This document shows positions 50,876 through 60,751 of a DNA stretch of 64,000 nt, piece by piece. The notes under the pieces were generated by a model. The model made no database searches, was not told the origin of the DNA, and worked only from the letters and a program-made list of their open reading frames with translations. This DNA comes from Acinetobacter radioresistens DSM 6976 = NBRC 102413 = CIP 103788 (GTDB lineage Bacteria; Pseudomonadota; Gammaproteobacteria; Pseudomonadales; Moraxellaceae). Both the position numbers and the translations under genes were made by a program. The stretch covers positions 186,001 through 250,000 of the forward strand of contig NZ_AP019740.1 of the NCBI RefSeq assembly GCF_006757745.1, given 5' to 3'. Numbering within the stretch: position 1 is the stretch's first letter; each line of letters begins with the position of its first letter.

Positions 50876-53131
50876 ATGGCTTTATTACAACATCATCGTC
50901 CACTTTGGGCTTTAGTGGCTGCAGCACCAGTCATCGCTGCTATAAGCACTGCAGCCTATGCACAAACCTGGAAAATTAATCTGCGTGATGCAGACCTGAC
51001 TGCTTTTATCAATGAAGTTGCCGATATCACAGGGAAAAATTTTGCAGTTGATCCACGGGTCCGCGGAAATGTGACGGTCATCTCTAATAAGCCACTCAAT
51101 AAAAATGAAGTTTATGATCTGTTCCTGGGTGTATTAAATGTCAACGGTGTAGTGGCAATTCCATCAGGGAATACTATTAAACTGGTTCCAGATAGTAATA
51201 TAAAAAGCTCAGGTGTTCCTTATGATGCACGACGTAATGCACGTGGTGATCAGGTGGTCACCCGGGTAATCTGGCTGGAAAACACGAATCCTAATGACCT
51301 GATACCAGCTTTACGTCCATTAATGCCACAGTTTGCACATCTTGCTGCAGTGGCAGGAACAAATGCTCTCATTGTCTCTGATCGTGCCAGTAATATTGCG
51401 CAATTAGAAACAATTGTCCGCAATCTCGATGGTACCGGGCAAAATGATATTGAAGCAATTAGCTTGCAGTCGAGCCAGGCAGAAGAAGTGATTGGACTGT
51501 TGGAGTCCATGAGTTCAACGGGCGCTGCTAAAGATTTTAGTGGGGCACGGGTAAGAATTATGGCAGATAACCGGACTAACCGTATTTTGATTAAAGGCGA
51601 TCCGGCGACACGTAAACGTATCCGGCATATGATTGAGATGCTGGATGTACCCTCAGCAGACCGTCTGGGGGGACTTAAAGTATTCCGCTTGAAATATGCC
51701 AGTGCCCAGAACCTGTCCGAGATCCTGCAAGGACTGGTGACCGGGCAGGCAGTAAATAGCAACAATAATTCAAATAATTCTGGTTCCAGTAATTCTATTA
51801 ATAACCTGACTAATAATACTGGCACTAATAATCAGGGCGGCACTGGCTCTGGAATTTCTACACCGGGTATTAACCTCAACGCTAACACTAATTCCGGGCA
51901 AAATCCGATCAGTAGTTTTAATGCCAATGGGGTTAGCATTATTGCGGATACTAACCAGAATGCTCTGGTAGTTAAGGCTGATCCCCAGCTGATGCGTGAA
52001 ATTGAATCAGCAATTCAGCAATTGGATATACGTCGCCAGCAGGTTCTGATTGAAGCTGCAATTATTGAAGTTGCTGGTGATGATGCAGATCAGCTTGGAG
52101 TGCAGTGGGCACTCGGTGATATCAGCAGTGGAATTGGCTTGGTTAATTTTACAAATGTAGGAAGCAGTCTCGCCAGTCTTGCTGCTGGTTATCTGGCTGG
52201 TGGTTCAGCACTTGCTAATGCAGCCAGTAATTTAAGAGGTTCATCACTTCTTTTAGGTGACTATCGTGAAGGTGCTGATGGCTCACGACGTTTGTATGGC
52301 GCCCTGATTCAGGCCTTAAAGGACAATACCAAGTCTAATCTGTTGTCCACACCCTCTATTGTTACCATGGATAATGAAGAGGCTTATATCGTTGTCGGCC
52401 AGAATGTCCCATTTGTTACCGGTTCAGTGACAACAAATGCAAATGGTGTAAATCCTTATACAACTGTGGAACGTAAAGATGTTGGTGTGACTCTAAAAGT
52501 TATTCCACATGTTGGTGAAAATGGTACTGTCCGGCTGGAGGTGGAGCAGGAAGTATCAAATGTACAGCCTAATAAAGGACAGGCTACAGACTTGGTTACC
52601 AGTAAACGTGCAATTAAAACAGCAGTCTTGGCTGAACATGGTCAAACAGTCGTACTCGGTGGACTAATCTCAGATAATTCTATTTACAGTCGACAGGCTG
52701 TACCGGGTTTGGGGGCTATCCCGGGCATAGGCCGCCTGTTCCGGTCTGACAGTAACAGTAATGAAAAGCGAAACCTGCTGGTATTTATCCATCCGACCAT
52801 TGTCGGCGATGCTAATGATGTACGCCGATTAACGCAACGCCGTTATGATCAGCTTTATAGCTTACAGCTGGCTATGGATAAAGACGGGAATTTCGCCAAA
52901 TTGCCTGAAAATGTAGAGGATGTCTATCAGCAACGTTTGCCGGTTCCTGCTACCTCTGATAAACCTAATGTGTACAAGCAGCTTTCTTCAGGGGGCGTTA
53001 CTCCTGTGGTAAAGACGACTCCTGTAGCAATTGAACCTGGTATTGGACAACGTAGTGTAGCTTTGCCTCAACCGGAGGTAGAACGTACTAAAAATACAGT
53101 AACTACAACTACTCTGCGTCCGGCTTCTTAA
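50876..53131 (+). CDS. gspD: Type II secretion system secretin GspD
   Basis: 751 residues. The signal peptide ends near AAYAQTW. N0-N3 domains (about 28-390) follow, with a long Asn/Ser/Gly/Thr-rich linker (about 293-345) inside N3, then the secretin domain (about 400-650, VPGLGAIPGIGRLFRS). It forms the outer-membrane pore. The gspE, F, G and following genes are not in this window, so the machinery is split across loci. Confidence 0.93.
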   Translation: MALLQHHRPLWALVAAAPVIAAISTAAYAQTWKINLRDADLTAFINEVADITGKNFAVDPRVRGNVTVISNKPLNKNEVYDLFLGVLNVNGVVAIPSGNTIKLVPDSNIKSSGVPYDARRNARGDQVVTRVIWLENTNPNDLIPALRPLMPQFAHLAAVAGTNALIVSDRASNIAQLETIVRNLDGTGQNDIEAISLQSSQAEEVIGLLESMSSTGAAKDFSGARVRIMADNRTNRILIKGDPATRKRIRHMIEMLDVPSADRLGGLKVFRLKYASAQNLSEILQGLVTGQAVNSNNNSNNSGSSNSINNLTNNTGTNNQGGTGSGISTPGINLNANTNSGQNPISSFNANGVSIIADTNQNALVVKADPQLMREIESAIQQLDIRRQQVLIEAAIIEVAGDDADQLGVQWALGDISSGIGLVNFTNVGSSLASLAAGYLAGGSALANAASNLRGSSLLLGDYREGADGSRRLYGALIQALKDNTKSNLLSTPSIVTMDNEEAYIVVGQNVPFVTGSVTTNANGVNPYTTVERKDVGVTLKVIPHVGENGTVRLEVEQEVSNVQPNKGQATDLVTSKRAIKTAVLAEHGQTVVLGGLISDNSIYSRQAVPGLGAIPGIGRLFRSDSNSNEKRNLLVFIHPTIVGDANDVRRLTQRRYDQLYSLQLAMDKDGNFAKLPENVEDVYQQRLPVPATSDKPNVYKQLSSGGVTPVVKTTPVAIEPGIGQRSVALPQPEVERTKNTVTTTTLRPAS

Positions 53132-53196
53132 CAGACAAGGCACGGAACATGAAATAAGGCATGTTATGATATAAAAAAATCACAAGAGATGAGTTT

Positions 53197-53856
53197 ATGA
53201 CTTGGAAATTACAAGCAATTACAGGTGATATTACGGGGCAGGAGATCAGTATTACCCATGACATGCTGGTGGGCCGGCATCAGGACGCTGATGTATTGTT
53301 ACAGTCTGCGGAAATCTCCCGCCGCCATGCTGCCCTGTTGTTAAAAGATCAGGGACTTTGGGTACAAGACCTTAATTCATCCAATGGCACTTTTGTTAAT
53401 AATGTCAGGATTGACCATGAAACCTTGCTAAAAGATGGTGACATTCTGCAATTTGCCAGCCTTAAGTTCTCAATTTTGGCACCTGTAGCAGATGCAGTGC
53501 AGGATGATGAGCCAGAAGTTGAAATGGAGCCAGTGGTTGAGTCTACCGAGTCAGTTGTGGTTGAAAAAACTGCTGCAGAGCAGATGAACGAGCAAGGTAT
53601 GCCGAGCCTGACTGAACGTGCAGAAGTTCCGGTTAGCCGTGAAGGGATGCCGCAGCGAGTAGATATTCCTAAGCCAGCGCCAATTCCTGAAACTGCCCAG
53701 CCTAAAGTGCAGCCGGAACCTCAGTCCGTGCCACTGGAACAGCCTGTATCACGTGTTGCTGAAGAAAAAGAGCAACAGAAAAATGCATCAGTAGGCTTAA
53801 TGACAGTGATCATGCTGATTATTCTGGCAGTAATTGCATGGGTATTCTTTAAATAA
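53197..53856 (+). CDS. FHA domain protein with C-terminal membrane helix
   Basis: 219 residues. The N-terminal FHA domain (about 1-90) has VGRHQDADV, SRRHAAL and DLNSSNGTFVNNVRI, which binds phosphothreonine. An acidic/Pro-rich linker (about 100-190) and a C-terminal helix (VGLMTVIMLIILAVIAWVF) follow. It would be tail-anchored. It stands 65 bp after gspD but is not a standard type II secretion component; a regulatory link is inference. Confidence 0.85.
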   Translation: MTWKLQAITGDITGQEISITHDMLVGRHQDADVLLQSAEISRRHAALLLKDQGLWVQDLNSSNGTFVNNVRIDHETLLKDGDILQFASLKFSILAPVADAVQDDEPEVEMEPVVESTESVVVEKTAAEQMNEQGMPSLTERAEVPVSREGMPQRVDIPKPAPIPETAQPKVQPEPQSVPLEQPVSRVAEEKEQQKNASVGLMTVIMLIILAVIAWVFFK

Positions 53857-53875
53857 TTATATAGTCACATTCATG

Positions 53876-53896
53876 GGCATGCTCGCATGCCTTTTT
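53876..53896 (+). terminator. Rho-independent terminator after the FHA gene
   Basis: GGCATG (53876-53881) pairs with CATGCC (53886-53891) around a four-base loop, followed by five T. Confidence 0.8.
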
Positions 53897-53911
53897 ATCC
53901 GGATAAAAAAT

Positions 53912-54583
53912 ATGACAGTTGCTCAACTTACAACACGCAATTTAATCCTGTTTGATCTGGATGGAACGCTGGTAGACTCAGCCACTGATCTGTTTAGAGC
54001 GATGAATATTAGCTTAAATACCCTGCAACTCCCGATGGTTACAGAACAACAGATTCGGCAATGGGTAGGTAAAGGTGCATCTAAACTATGTGAAGACGTA
54101 TTACTTAATCTTCTGGGTGAAGTTGAACCGAGTCAGCATCAGCAGCTCTACGCAGAATTTTTAGAAGTATATGCTGCTGGTATTTGTGTGGACAGTAAGC
54201 CATTTCCTGGGGTATTTGATTTTCTTGACTATGCCGTCCGGCAAGATATTACTTTGGCTTGTGTGACCAATAAACCACAAAAACTGGCTGAAGCCTTACT
54301 CTATGAATTAAGGCTGGACCAGTATTTTAAATTGGTGGTCGGTGGTGATAGCTTGGAACATAAAAAACCGCATCCTCTACCTCTACTGCACTGTATGGAT
54401 GTTCTCAAGAGTAATACGAAACAGACACTATTAATTGGTGATTCAAGCAATGATATTGAGGCAGCACGCCGTGCAGGGGTTGATTGTATTGTCGTAAGCT
54501 ATGGTTATAATCATGGTGAAGATATTCATGACTCGGCTCCACAGCAGGTCGTAGATGATTTAAGAGAATTAATTGATCATTGA
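53912..54583 (+). CDS. gph: HAD-family phosphoglycolate phosphatase
   Basis: 223 residues from the MTVAQL start at 53912; an upstream frame overlaps the FHA gene and terminator and is rejected. HAD motif I is FDLDGTLVDSA (about 14-24), motif II CVTNKPQ, motif III KKPHP and motif IV GDSSNDIEAA. It dephosphorylates 2-phosphoglycolate. It lies upstream of trpE, a common arrangement in gammaproteobacteria. Confidence 0.9.
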   Translation: MTVAQLTTRNLILFDLDGTLVDSATDLFRAMNISLNTLQLPMVTEQQIRQWVGKGASKLCEDVLLNLLGEVEPSQHQQLYAEFLEVYAAGICVDSKPFPGVFDFLDYAVRQDITLACVTNKPQKLAEALLYELRLDQYFKLVVGGDSLEHKKPHPLPLLHCMDVLKSNTKQTLLIGDSSNDIEAARRAGVDCIVVSYGYNHGEDIHDSAPQQVVDDLRELIDH

Positions 54584-54611
54584 AAAAGTTTAGAAAGTGA
54601 AGGATACAACA

Positions 54612-54671
54612 ATGGACGACAGTATGGTTTTTCGATGGCGACATAACATAGCTTTAAAGCCTGATGCCTAA
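54612..54671 (+). CDS. Short leader ORF upstream of trpE
   Basis: 19 codons with GAAGGA about eight bases before the ATG. The peptide MDDSMVFRWRHNIALKPDA has a single Trp codon at position 9 and ends 29 bp before trpE. It could be a leader peptide, but a single Trp and no clear attenuator hairpin make this tentative. Confidence 0.35.
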   Translation: MDDSMVFRWRHNIALKPDA

Positions 54672-54700
54672 CTTACCGAAAAACAATCAAGAGTCCCTGT

Positions 54701-56194
54701 ATGACCACCCTAAACCAGTTTGAATCACTTAAACATGCCGGCTATAACCTGATCCCTGTTTACCGTCAGCGCCTGGCAGATACCGAAACTCCGCTGTCCG
54801 TATTTGCGCGTTTAAAACACCATAGTCAAGCTTATCTGTTTGAATCAGTTGAGGGGGGTGAAAACTGGGCCAGATATTCAATGATTGGCTTGGGTGAATC
54901 TGTAGTATTTTCTTGTAATGAGGGAGAACTCACTGTAAAAGCTGCTGATGGCCAGCTTACCACCCAAATGTGTGATGATCCATTCCAGTTTATTCGAGAC
55001 TTCCAAGCTCAGTTTAAAGTACCTGATGCGCAGTTGTTACCTGGATTGCCCGGTTTTACAGGAGGGCTAGTCGGTTATTTTGGCTATGATGCAGTGCGCT
55101 ATATTGAACCCAAGCTCAATAATATGCCGCAAGCAGATCCAGTGGGCTTGCCAGATATATGGATGATGCTGTCAAAAACAGTCATTATTTTTGACAATCT
55201 TAAAGATACGCTATTTCTGATTGTGCATGCAGATATCAATGATCCTGAAGCCTATCAGCGCGCGCAGTTACAACTCGATCATCTGGAACAGACACTGAAT
55301 ACACCAATCAGCTTGCAGGCTTATCCACACACCCCACCACATTTTGAGTCTCTCACCGGAAAAGATAGATTCCTTGAGTCGATTGAGACAGTTAAGGAGT
55401 ATATCCGGGCTGGTGATGTAATGCAGGTAGTGCCAGGTCACCGTATGGTATCTGAGTTTGATGGAGAGGCGTTACAGGTTTATCGTGCATTACGTCACCT
55501 TAATCCGTCACCTTATTTATTTTTAGTACAAGGCCAAACTTTAACTGATGGCAAGCCCTTTCATGTTGTAGGTTCATCGCCTGAAATTCTTTCTCGTCTG
55601 GAAAATGGGATAGCAACTGTACGGCCACTTGCAGGAACCCGTCCGCGTGGTAAAACCAAGGAAGAGGACTTGGCGCTTGAACAGGACCTTTTATCTGATG
55701 AAAAAGAGATTGCCGAACATTTAATGCTGATTGATCTGGGGCGTAACGATATCGGTCGAGTCTCACAAATTGGTAAGGTACAGGTGACGGACCGCATGGT
55801 TATTGAACGCTATTCACACGTCATGCATATTGTTTCAAATGTGCAAGGTGAAGTAAGTGAAGATATTGATGCACTAGATGTATTTAAAGCTACTTTTCCG
55901 GCTGGAACACTTTCTGGCGCCCCTAAAATTCGTGCAATGCAAATTATTGATGAAGTCGAGCCAGTTAAACGTGGGATTTTCGGTGGGGCTGTAGGTTATT
56001 TGGGATGGCATGGTGAAATGGATATGTCGATTGCCATTCGAACTTGTGTGATTCGTGAAAATAAGGTTTATGTACAGGCTGGAGCGGGGCTGGTCGCTGA
56101 CTCGAATCCTGAATCTGAATGGAATGAAACTCAAATAAAAGCTCGCGCAGTGATCAAAGCGGTTGAATTATCATCAAACGGATTGATTTTATGA
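54701..56194 (+). CDS. trpE: Anthranilate synthase component I
   Basis: 497 residues. The chorismate-binding domain carries GVMQV-type segments: RAGDVMQVVPGHRM, VVGSSPEIL, RPLAGTRPRG and IDLGRNDIGRV. The N-terminal Trp-feedback region has LESSxxG-like LFESVEGGENWARYS. It makes anthranilate from chorismate with TrpG. TrpG, D and C are not in this window. It ends just before a tRNA cluster. Confidence 0.94.
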   Translation: MTTLNQFESLKHAGYNLIPVYRQRLADTETPLSVFARLKHHSQAYLFESVEGGENWARYSMIGLGESVVFSCNEGELTVKAADGQLTTQMCDDPFQFIRDFQAQFKVPDAQLLPGLPGFTGGLVGYFGYDAVRYIEPKLNNMPQADPVGLPDIWMMLSKTVIIFDNLKDTLFLIVHADINDPEAYQRAQLQLDHLEQTLNTPISLQAYPHTPPHFESLTGKDRFLESIETVKEYIRAGDVMQVVPGHRMVSEFDGEALQVYRALRHLNPSPYLFLVQGQTLTDGKPFHVVGSSPEILSRLENGIATVRPLAGTRPRGKTKEEDLALEQDLLSDEKEIAEHLMLIDLGRNDIGRVSQIGKVQVTDRMVIERYSHVMHIVSNVQGEVSEDIDALDVFKATFPAGTLSGAPKIRAMQIIDEVEPVKRGIFGGAVGYLGWHGEMDMSIAIRTCVIRENKVYVQAGAGLVADSNPESEWNETQIKARAVIKAVELSSNGLIL

Positions 56195-56223
56195 GTTTTT
56201 GAGAGTTTTTTTTAAAAAAACTG

Positions 56224-56251
56224 TTGCATGCCTGCGAAGTTTTGCTAAACT
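56224..56251 (+). promoter_or_regulatory. Strong sigma-70 promoter for the tRNA-tuf cluster
   Basis: TTGCAT (56224-56229) and TAAACT (56246-56251) are separated by 16 bp, with an extended TTGC before the -10. GC-rich bases follow, consistent with a stringently controlled promoter. It lies about 42 bases before the first tRNA. Confidence 0.75.
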
Positions 56252-56292
56252 GCACACCGTTCCGATACGAAACGTACGAAACACTAAGAAGC

Positions 56293-56368
<76 letters not shown>

Positions 56369-56416
56369 TCTAAAGTGTGTAAGTTTGTAGAGGAAAGCAC
56401 TGAAATAAGTGCGATT

Positions 56417-56500
56417 GGTGGGATTCCCGAGCGGTCAAAGGGAGCAGACTGTAACTCTGCCGCGTAAGCTTCGAAGGTTCGAATCCTTCTCCCACCACCA
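56417..56500 (+). tRNA. tRNA-Tyr (anticodon GTA)
   Basis: An 84-nt class II tRNA with long variable arm. Acceptor GGTGGGA pairs with TCCCACC; anticodon GTA in GACTGTAACTC; encoded CCA. Confidence 0.95.
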
Positions 56501-56537
56501 ACTTTTACTTTAAATGTAGTGGTCAATTACCAACAAT

Positions 56538-56613
56538 GCGGGAGTAGCTCAGTTGGTAGAGCGGTAGCCTTCCAAGCTGCATGTCGCGAGTTCGAACCTC
56601 GTCTCCCGCTCCA
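56538..56613 (+). tRNA. tRNA-Gly (anticodon TCC)
   Basis: 76 nt. Acceptor GCGGGAG pairs with CTCCCGC; anticodon TCC in CCTTCCAAGC; encoded CCA. Confidence 0.95.
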
Positions 56614-56629
56614 TTTAAAGCTAAATTTC

Positions 56630-56704
<75 letters not shown>

Positions 56705-56864
56705 GATACAGTTTAGTAGATTTTTCTACAAAGTTTTTAAAAAGCAGGCTTTTAAGTCTGCTTTTCAAGTATTGGGTGTCTGTTTTTAGACAATGGGTCG
56801 ATGAGCTGAGTTATCTCAGGGCTGTTTTCTTAAGCTGGTTTCGACGTAAACGAGGAAGATCATC

Positions 56865-58055
56865 ATGGCTAAAGCCAAGTTTGAACGTAATAAGCCACAC
56901 GTAAACGTGGGCACAATCGGTCACGTTGACCATGGTAAAACAACTTTAACCGCTGCGATTGCAACAATCTGTGCAAAAACTTACGGCGGTGAAGCGAAAG
57001 ATTACGCAGCAATTGACTCTGCACCAGAAGAAAAAGCGCGTGGTATTACCATTAATACTTCACACGTAGAATATGACTCTCCAACTCGTCACTACGCTCA
57101 CGTAGACTGCCCGGGCCACGCTGACTATGTTAAAAACATGATCACTGGTGCTGCTCAGATGGACGGCGCGATCCTTGTATGTGCAGCAACTGATGGCCCA
57201 ATGCCACAGACTCGTGAACACATCCTGCTTTCTCGTCAGGTTGGTGTACCTTACATCATCGTGTTCCTGAACAAATGTGACCTTGTTGATGACGAAGAGT
57301 TACTTGAACTAGTAGAAATGGAAGTTCGTGAACTTCTGTCTACTTATGACTTCCCAGGTGATGACACTCCAATCATCCGTGGTTCAGCTCTTCAAGCACT
57401 GAACGGCAACGACGGTCAGTATGGCGAGTCTGCAGTTCTTGCTCTGGTTGAAGCGCTTGACACTTACATTCCAGAACCAGAACGTGCAATCGACAAAGCA
57501 TTCCTGATGCCAATCGAAGACGTATTCTCAATTTCAGGTCGTGGTACAGTAGTTACGGGCCGTGTTGAGTCTGGTATTGTTAAAGTCGGCGAAGAAGTTG
57601 AAATCGTTGGTATCAAAGATACAGTTAAAACGACTGTAACGGGTGTGGAAATGTTCCGTAAGCTGCTTGACGAAGGTCGTGCAGGCGAGAACTGTGGTGT
57701 TCTGCTACGTGGTACTAAACGTGAAGACGTTCAGCGTGGTCAGGTACTGGCTAAACCAGGTACAATCAAGCCGCACACTAAATTCGATGCAGAAGTATAT
57801 GTACTTTCTAAAGAAGAAGGTGGTCGTCACACTCCATTCCTGAATGGTTACCGTCCACAGTTCTACTTCCGTACAACTGACGTAACTGGTGCGATCCAGC
57901 TGAAAGAAGGCGTTGAAATGGTTATGCCAGGTGACAACGTTGAGATGTCAGTTGAGCTGATCCACCCGATCGCGATGGACGCTGGTTTGCGTTTTGCGAT
58001 TCGTGAAGGTGGTCGTACAGTAGGTGCTGGTGTTGTTGCGAAAGTAACTGCATAA
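56865..58055 (+). CDS. tuf: Translation elongation factor Tu
   Basis: 396 residues. The G-domain motifs are GHVDHGKTT (about 19-27), DCPGHADYV (about 81-89) and NKCD. Codon use is strongly biased, as expected for a highly expressed gene. It delivers aminoacyl-tRNA to the ribosome. GAGGAAG precedes the ATG. A second tuf copy next to fusA is typical of the group but is not in this window. Confidence 0.97.
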   Translation: MAKAKFERNKPHVNVGTIGHVDHGKTTLTAAIATICAKTYGGEAKDYAAIDSAPEEKARGITINTSHVEYDSPTRHYAHVDCPGHADYVKNMITGAAQMDGAILVCAATDGPMPQTREHILLSRQVGVPYIIVFLNKCDLVDDEELLELVEMEVRELLSTYDFPGDDTPIIRGSALQALNGNDGQYGESAVLALVEALDTYIPEPERAIDKAFLMPIEDVFSISGRGTVVTGRVESGIVKVGEEVEIVGIKDTVKTTVTGVEMFRKLLDEGRAGENCGVLLRGTKREDVQRGQVLAKPGTIKPHTKFDAEVYVLSKEEGGRHTPFLNGYRPQFYFRTTDVTGAIQLKEGVEMVMPGDNVEMSVELIHPIAMDAGLRFAIREGGRTVGAGVVAKVTA

Positions 58056-58108
58056 TATATAATAGTTGAATCTTCAAGCCGTGAACCCTGATTTTCGGCT
58101 TGTCTTAC

Positions 58109-58184
58109 AGGCCAGTAGTTCAATTGGTAGAGCGTCGGTCTCCAAAACCGAATGTTGGGGGTTCGAGTCCCTCCTGGCCTGCCA
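58109..58184 (+). tRNA. tRNA-Trp (anticodon CCA)
   Basis: 76 nt. Acceptor AGGCCAG pairs with CTGGCCT; anticodon CCA in GTCTCCAAAAC; encoded CCA. It lies between tuf and secE. Confidence 0.95.
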
Positions 58185-58260
58185 CTTTTTCTGAATAAAA
58201 AAGCTTGATGCTGGCTGAATTGTCATATAATAAGTCGCGAATCCTACGACGAGTACAAAA

Positions 58261-58701
58261 ATGTCGAATGATAAATCGCGTGACGCATTGAGCGACGCGC
58301 CAATTCCTCAAAGAAATAATCCTGCTGAAGTTGTCCGTTCCGGGTCTGTGCTAGATGTTGTGCTATGGCTTATTGCTTTAGCCTTATTAATCAGTGCGAC
58401 TTTGGTGAACCAGCATCTGCCAGCGTATTGGGCACCTGCAAATGATATTTGGGTGCGCGTTGGGGTAATTTTGGCTTGTATCGTAGTGGCTTTAGGTTTA
58501 TTATACGCCACCCATCAAGGCAAAGCCTTTATTCGTTTGTTGAAAGACGCGCGAGTTGAGCTGCGCCGAGTCACTTGGCCAACCAAGCAAGAAACCGTGA
58601 CCACATCTTGGCAGGTTCTTGTGGTTGTTATCATTGCATCAGTGGTACTGTGGTGTTTTGACTACGGATTGGGTTGGTTGATTAAGCTAATTATCGGGTA
58701 A
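58261..58701 (+). CDS. secE: Preprotein translocase subunit SecE
   Basis: 146 residues with three hydrophobic helices: DVVLWLIALALLISATLV, VGVILACIVVALGLLY and VLVVVIIASVVLWCFDYGLG. The conserved amphipathic segment ARVELRRVTWPTKQETV precedes the last helix. It is part of SecYEG and is followed 6 bp later by nusG, the near-universal order. Confidence 0.94.
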   Translation: MSNDKSRDALSDAPIPQRNNPAEVVRSGSVLDVVLWLIALALLISATLVNQHLPAYWAPANDIWVRVGVILACIVVALGLLYATHQGKAFIRLLKDARVELRRVTWPTKQETVTTSWQVLVVVIIASVVLWCFDYGLGWLIKLIIG

Positions 58702-58707
58702 AGAGCT

Positions 58708-59241
58708 ATGAAACGTTGGTACATTATTCATGCCTATTCGGGCTATGAAAAACAAGTGATGCGTTCGCTTAATGATCGAATCCAGCGTAGCGCTGTTGCC
58801 GACAGCTTTGGTGAAGTCCTGGTCCCTACCGAAGAAGTGGTAGAGATGAAGGATGGCAAAAAACGTAAATCTGAACGTAAATTCTTTCCAGGCTATGTGT
58901 TAGTCGAAATGGAAATGAATGATGATACTTGGCATATTGTAAAAGAATGTCCAAAAGTGCTTGGTTTTATCGGTGGTACGCCTGAAAAACCTGCACCCAT
59001 CACTCAGCGTGAAGCAGATGCGATTCTTGCACGTGTTCGCAATACTGGTGAAGCACCTCGTCCTAAGACAATGTTCGAGCCAGGTGAAGAATTACTCGTA
59101 GTTGACGGTCCATTCACCGACTTTAAAGGCGTGGTGGAAGAAGTTCAATACGATAAGTCACGTTTAACGCTGACCATCAATGTATTTAACCGACCTACAC
59201 AGGTTGAACTCGAGTTTCGCCAAGTCGAAAAATCAGTTTAA
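58708..59241 (+). CDS. nusG: Transcription termination/antitermination factor NusG
   Basis: 177 residues. The NGN domain starts KRWYIIHAYSGYEKQV, and the C-terminal KOW domain (about 125-177) has VVDGPFTDFKGVVEEV. It couples RNA polymerase to Rho and to the ribosome. Confidence 0.96.
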   Translation: MKRWYIIHAYSGYEKQVMRSLNDRIQRSAVADSFGEVLVPTEEVVEMKDGKKRKSERKFFPGYVLVEMEMNDDTWHIVKECPKVLGFIGGTPEKPAPITQREADAILARVRNTGEAPRPKTMFEPGEELLVVDGPFTDFKGVVEEVQYDKSRLTLTINVFNRPTQVELEFRQVEKSV

Positions 59242-59260
59242 GCTAGGTTGGTGTTAAAAC

Positions 59261-59340
59261 GCCCGATTCGTCGGGCATTGTTATGGTAACGATTACTGTT
59301 ACATGAATAAATCGGGGAGCCTGACGGCGTTTGTACCCAG
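59261..59340 (+). promoter_or_regulatory. Leader of the rplK-rplA operon; candidate L1 autoregulatory site
   Basis: A GCCCGA-TTCG-TCGGGC hairpin (59261-59276) with a UUCG tetraloop is followed by a purine-rich GGGGAGCCTGACGG segment (59313-59326). In E. coli, L1 represses this operon by binding the L11 leader. The site here is a candidate based on location and form. Confidence 0.4.
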
Positions 59341-59352
59341 AGGTATTTAATA

Positions 59353-59781
59353 ATGGCTAAGAAGATTGACGGCTATATCAAGCTGCAAGTTCCAGCTGGT
59401 AAAGCGAATCCATCTCCACCGATTGGTCCTGCATTAGGTCAACGTGGTGTAAACATCATGGCATTCTGTAAAGAATTCAATGCTGCTACACAAAAAGTTG
59501 AACCAGGTCTGCCAATTCCTGTCGTGATCACTGTGTACAACGACAAGTCGTTCACTTTTATCATGAAAACTCCACCTGCAGCAATTCTTCTTAAGAAAGC
59601 TGCTGGTATCCAAAAAGGTTCAGCTATACCTAACAAAACTAAAGTGGGTAAGTTGACTCGTGCTCAATTAGAAGAAATTGCGACTACTAAAGAACCAGAT
59701 CTAACTGGTGCTGATTTAGACGCACGTGTACGTACCATTGCTGGTTCTGCGCGTTCTATGGGCTTGGAAGTGGAGCTATAA
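59353..59781 (+). CDS. rplK: 50S ribosomal protein L11
   Basis: 142 residues. The N-terminal domain has [20 protein letters not shown], and the RNA-binding C-terminal domain [19 protein letters not shown]. Standard length. It forms the GTPase-associated centre of the ribosome. Confidence 0.97.
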   Translation: MAKKIDGYIKLQVPAGKANPSPPIGPALGQRGVNIMAFCKEFNAATQKVEPGLPIPVVITVYNDKSFTFIMKTPPAAILLKKAAGIQKGSAIPNKTKVGKLTRAQLEEIATTKEPDLTGADLDARVRTIAGSARSMGLEVEL

Positions 59782-59784
59782 GAC

Positions 59785-60480
59785 ATGGCAAAGTTAACTA
59801 AACGTCAAAAAGCCATTGCTGCTGCTATTGAAGCAAACAAAGTTTACACTTTAGAAGAAGCAGTACAGGTTCTAAGCAGCCTTCCAGCAGCGAAATTCAA
59901 AGAATCTTTGGATATCGCAGTAAACCTTGGTGTAGATCCACGTAAATCTGACCAGGTTGTTCGTGGTGCGACTACGCTTCCTGCAGGTACTGGTAAAACT
60001 GTACGTGTTGCAGTTTTTGCTCAAGGTGCACAAGCAGAAGCAGCTAAAGCAGCTGGTGCTGATATTGTTGGTTTTGATGACCTTGCTGAGAGCATCCAAG
60101 GTGGTGATCTGAACTTTGATGTTGTGATCGCTGCGCCTGACGCTATGCGCGTTGTAGGTAAATTGGGTACGATTCTTGGTCCGCGTGGCTTAATGCCAAA
60201 CCCGAAAGTGGGTACTGTAACTCCTGACGTGGCAAATGCAGTTAAAAATGCAAAGTCAGGTCAAGCACGTTACCGTGTAGACAAAGCAGGTATTATCCAT
60301 GCTGCAATCGGCCAGATTGGCTTTGAAGCATCTGCTGTTCGTCAAAACGTTGAAACTTTGATTGCTGATTTGAAAAAACTTAAACCAGCGACCTCAAAAG
60401 GTGTATACATCAAGAAAATCACACTAAGCTCTACTATGGGTCCTGGTCTGGTTGTTGATGTAAGCAACGTTTCTAACTAA
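59785..60480 (+). CDS. rplA: 50S ribosomal protein L1
   Basis: 231 residues. The L1 signature [15 protein letters not shown] is present (near 131-145). It forms the mobile L1 stalk and, in E. coli, autoregulates the L11-L1 operon. It follows rplK by 3 bp. Confidence 0.97.
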   Translation: MAKLTKRQKAIAAAIEANKVYTLEEAVQVLSSLPAAKFKESLDIAVNLGVDPRKSDQVVRGATTLPAGTGKTVRVAVFAQGAQAEAAKAAGADIVGFDDLAESIQGGDLNFDVVIAAPDAMRVVGKLGTILGPRGLMPNPKVGTVTPDVANAVKNAKSGQARYRVDKAGIIHAAIGQIGFEASAVRQNVETLIADLKKLKPATSKGVYIKKITLSSTMGPGLVVDVSNVSN

Positions 60481-60751
60481 GTTTATTCTTAGACAGAATT
60501 CTTAAAATCTCCAGTAGCTTGGAAATATAAATTTTTAGCAACTGGAGTGGACTTTGAATTGATAGGTTAAAGCCTATTAGCGTCAAAGACCTCAGGCGAG
60601 GGAAGGTTCTGTACCTGAACTCTTAATAGCCCAGCCTGCGTAGACGCGGTGGTGTGATTTATTCCTCCTCCGCGTGTAAGTCCAGTGATTGGATTTACGA
60701 ATTGGGAGTGTACCTGTTTGGGTACATAAATCACCGTTAGGAGGTTTTACA
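60481..60751 (+). promoter_or_regulatory. L10 leader: autoregulatory region of rplJ-rplL
   Basis: A CTCCAGT/ACTGGAG stem (60509-60515 with 60541-60547) comes first. Downstream (about 60595-60745), segments CCCAGCCTGCGTAGACGCGG and GATTT then AAATCACCGTTAGGAGG pair up in a way typical of the L10 leader, in which L10(L12)4 represses its own translation. The rplJ ribosome-binding site lies in the last segment. Confidence 0.75.

Noticed and set aside
51750..51910. Asn/Ser/Gly-rich repetitive stretch in gspD as a possible minisatellite or CRISPR
   Set aside because: No regular repeat unit or spacer pattern; it is an in-frame flexible linker within the N3 domain.
60689..60751. N-terminal extension of rplJ
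   Set aside because: It lies in the L10 leader structure; L10 normally begins MALLIEDKK at 60752.
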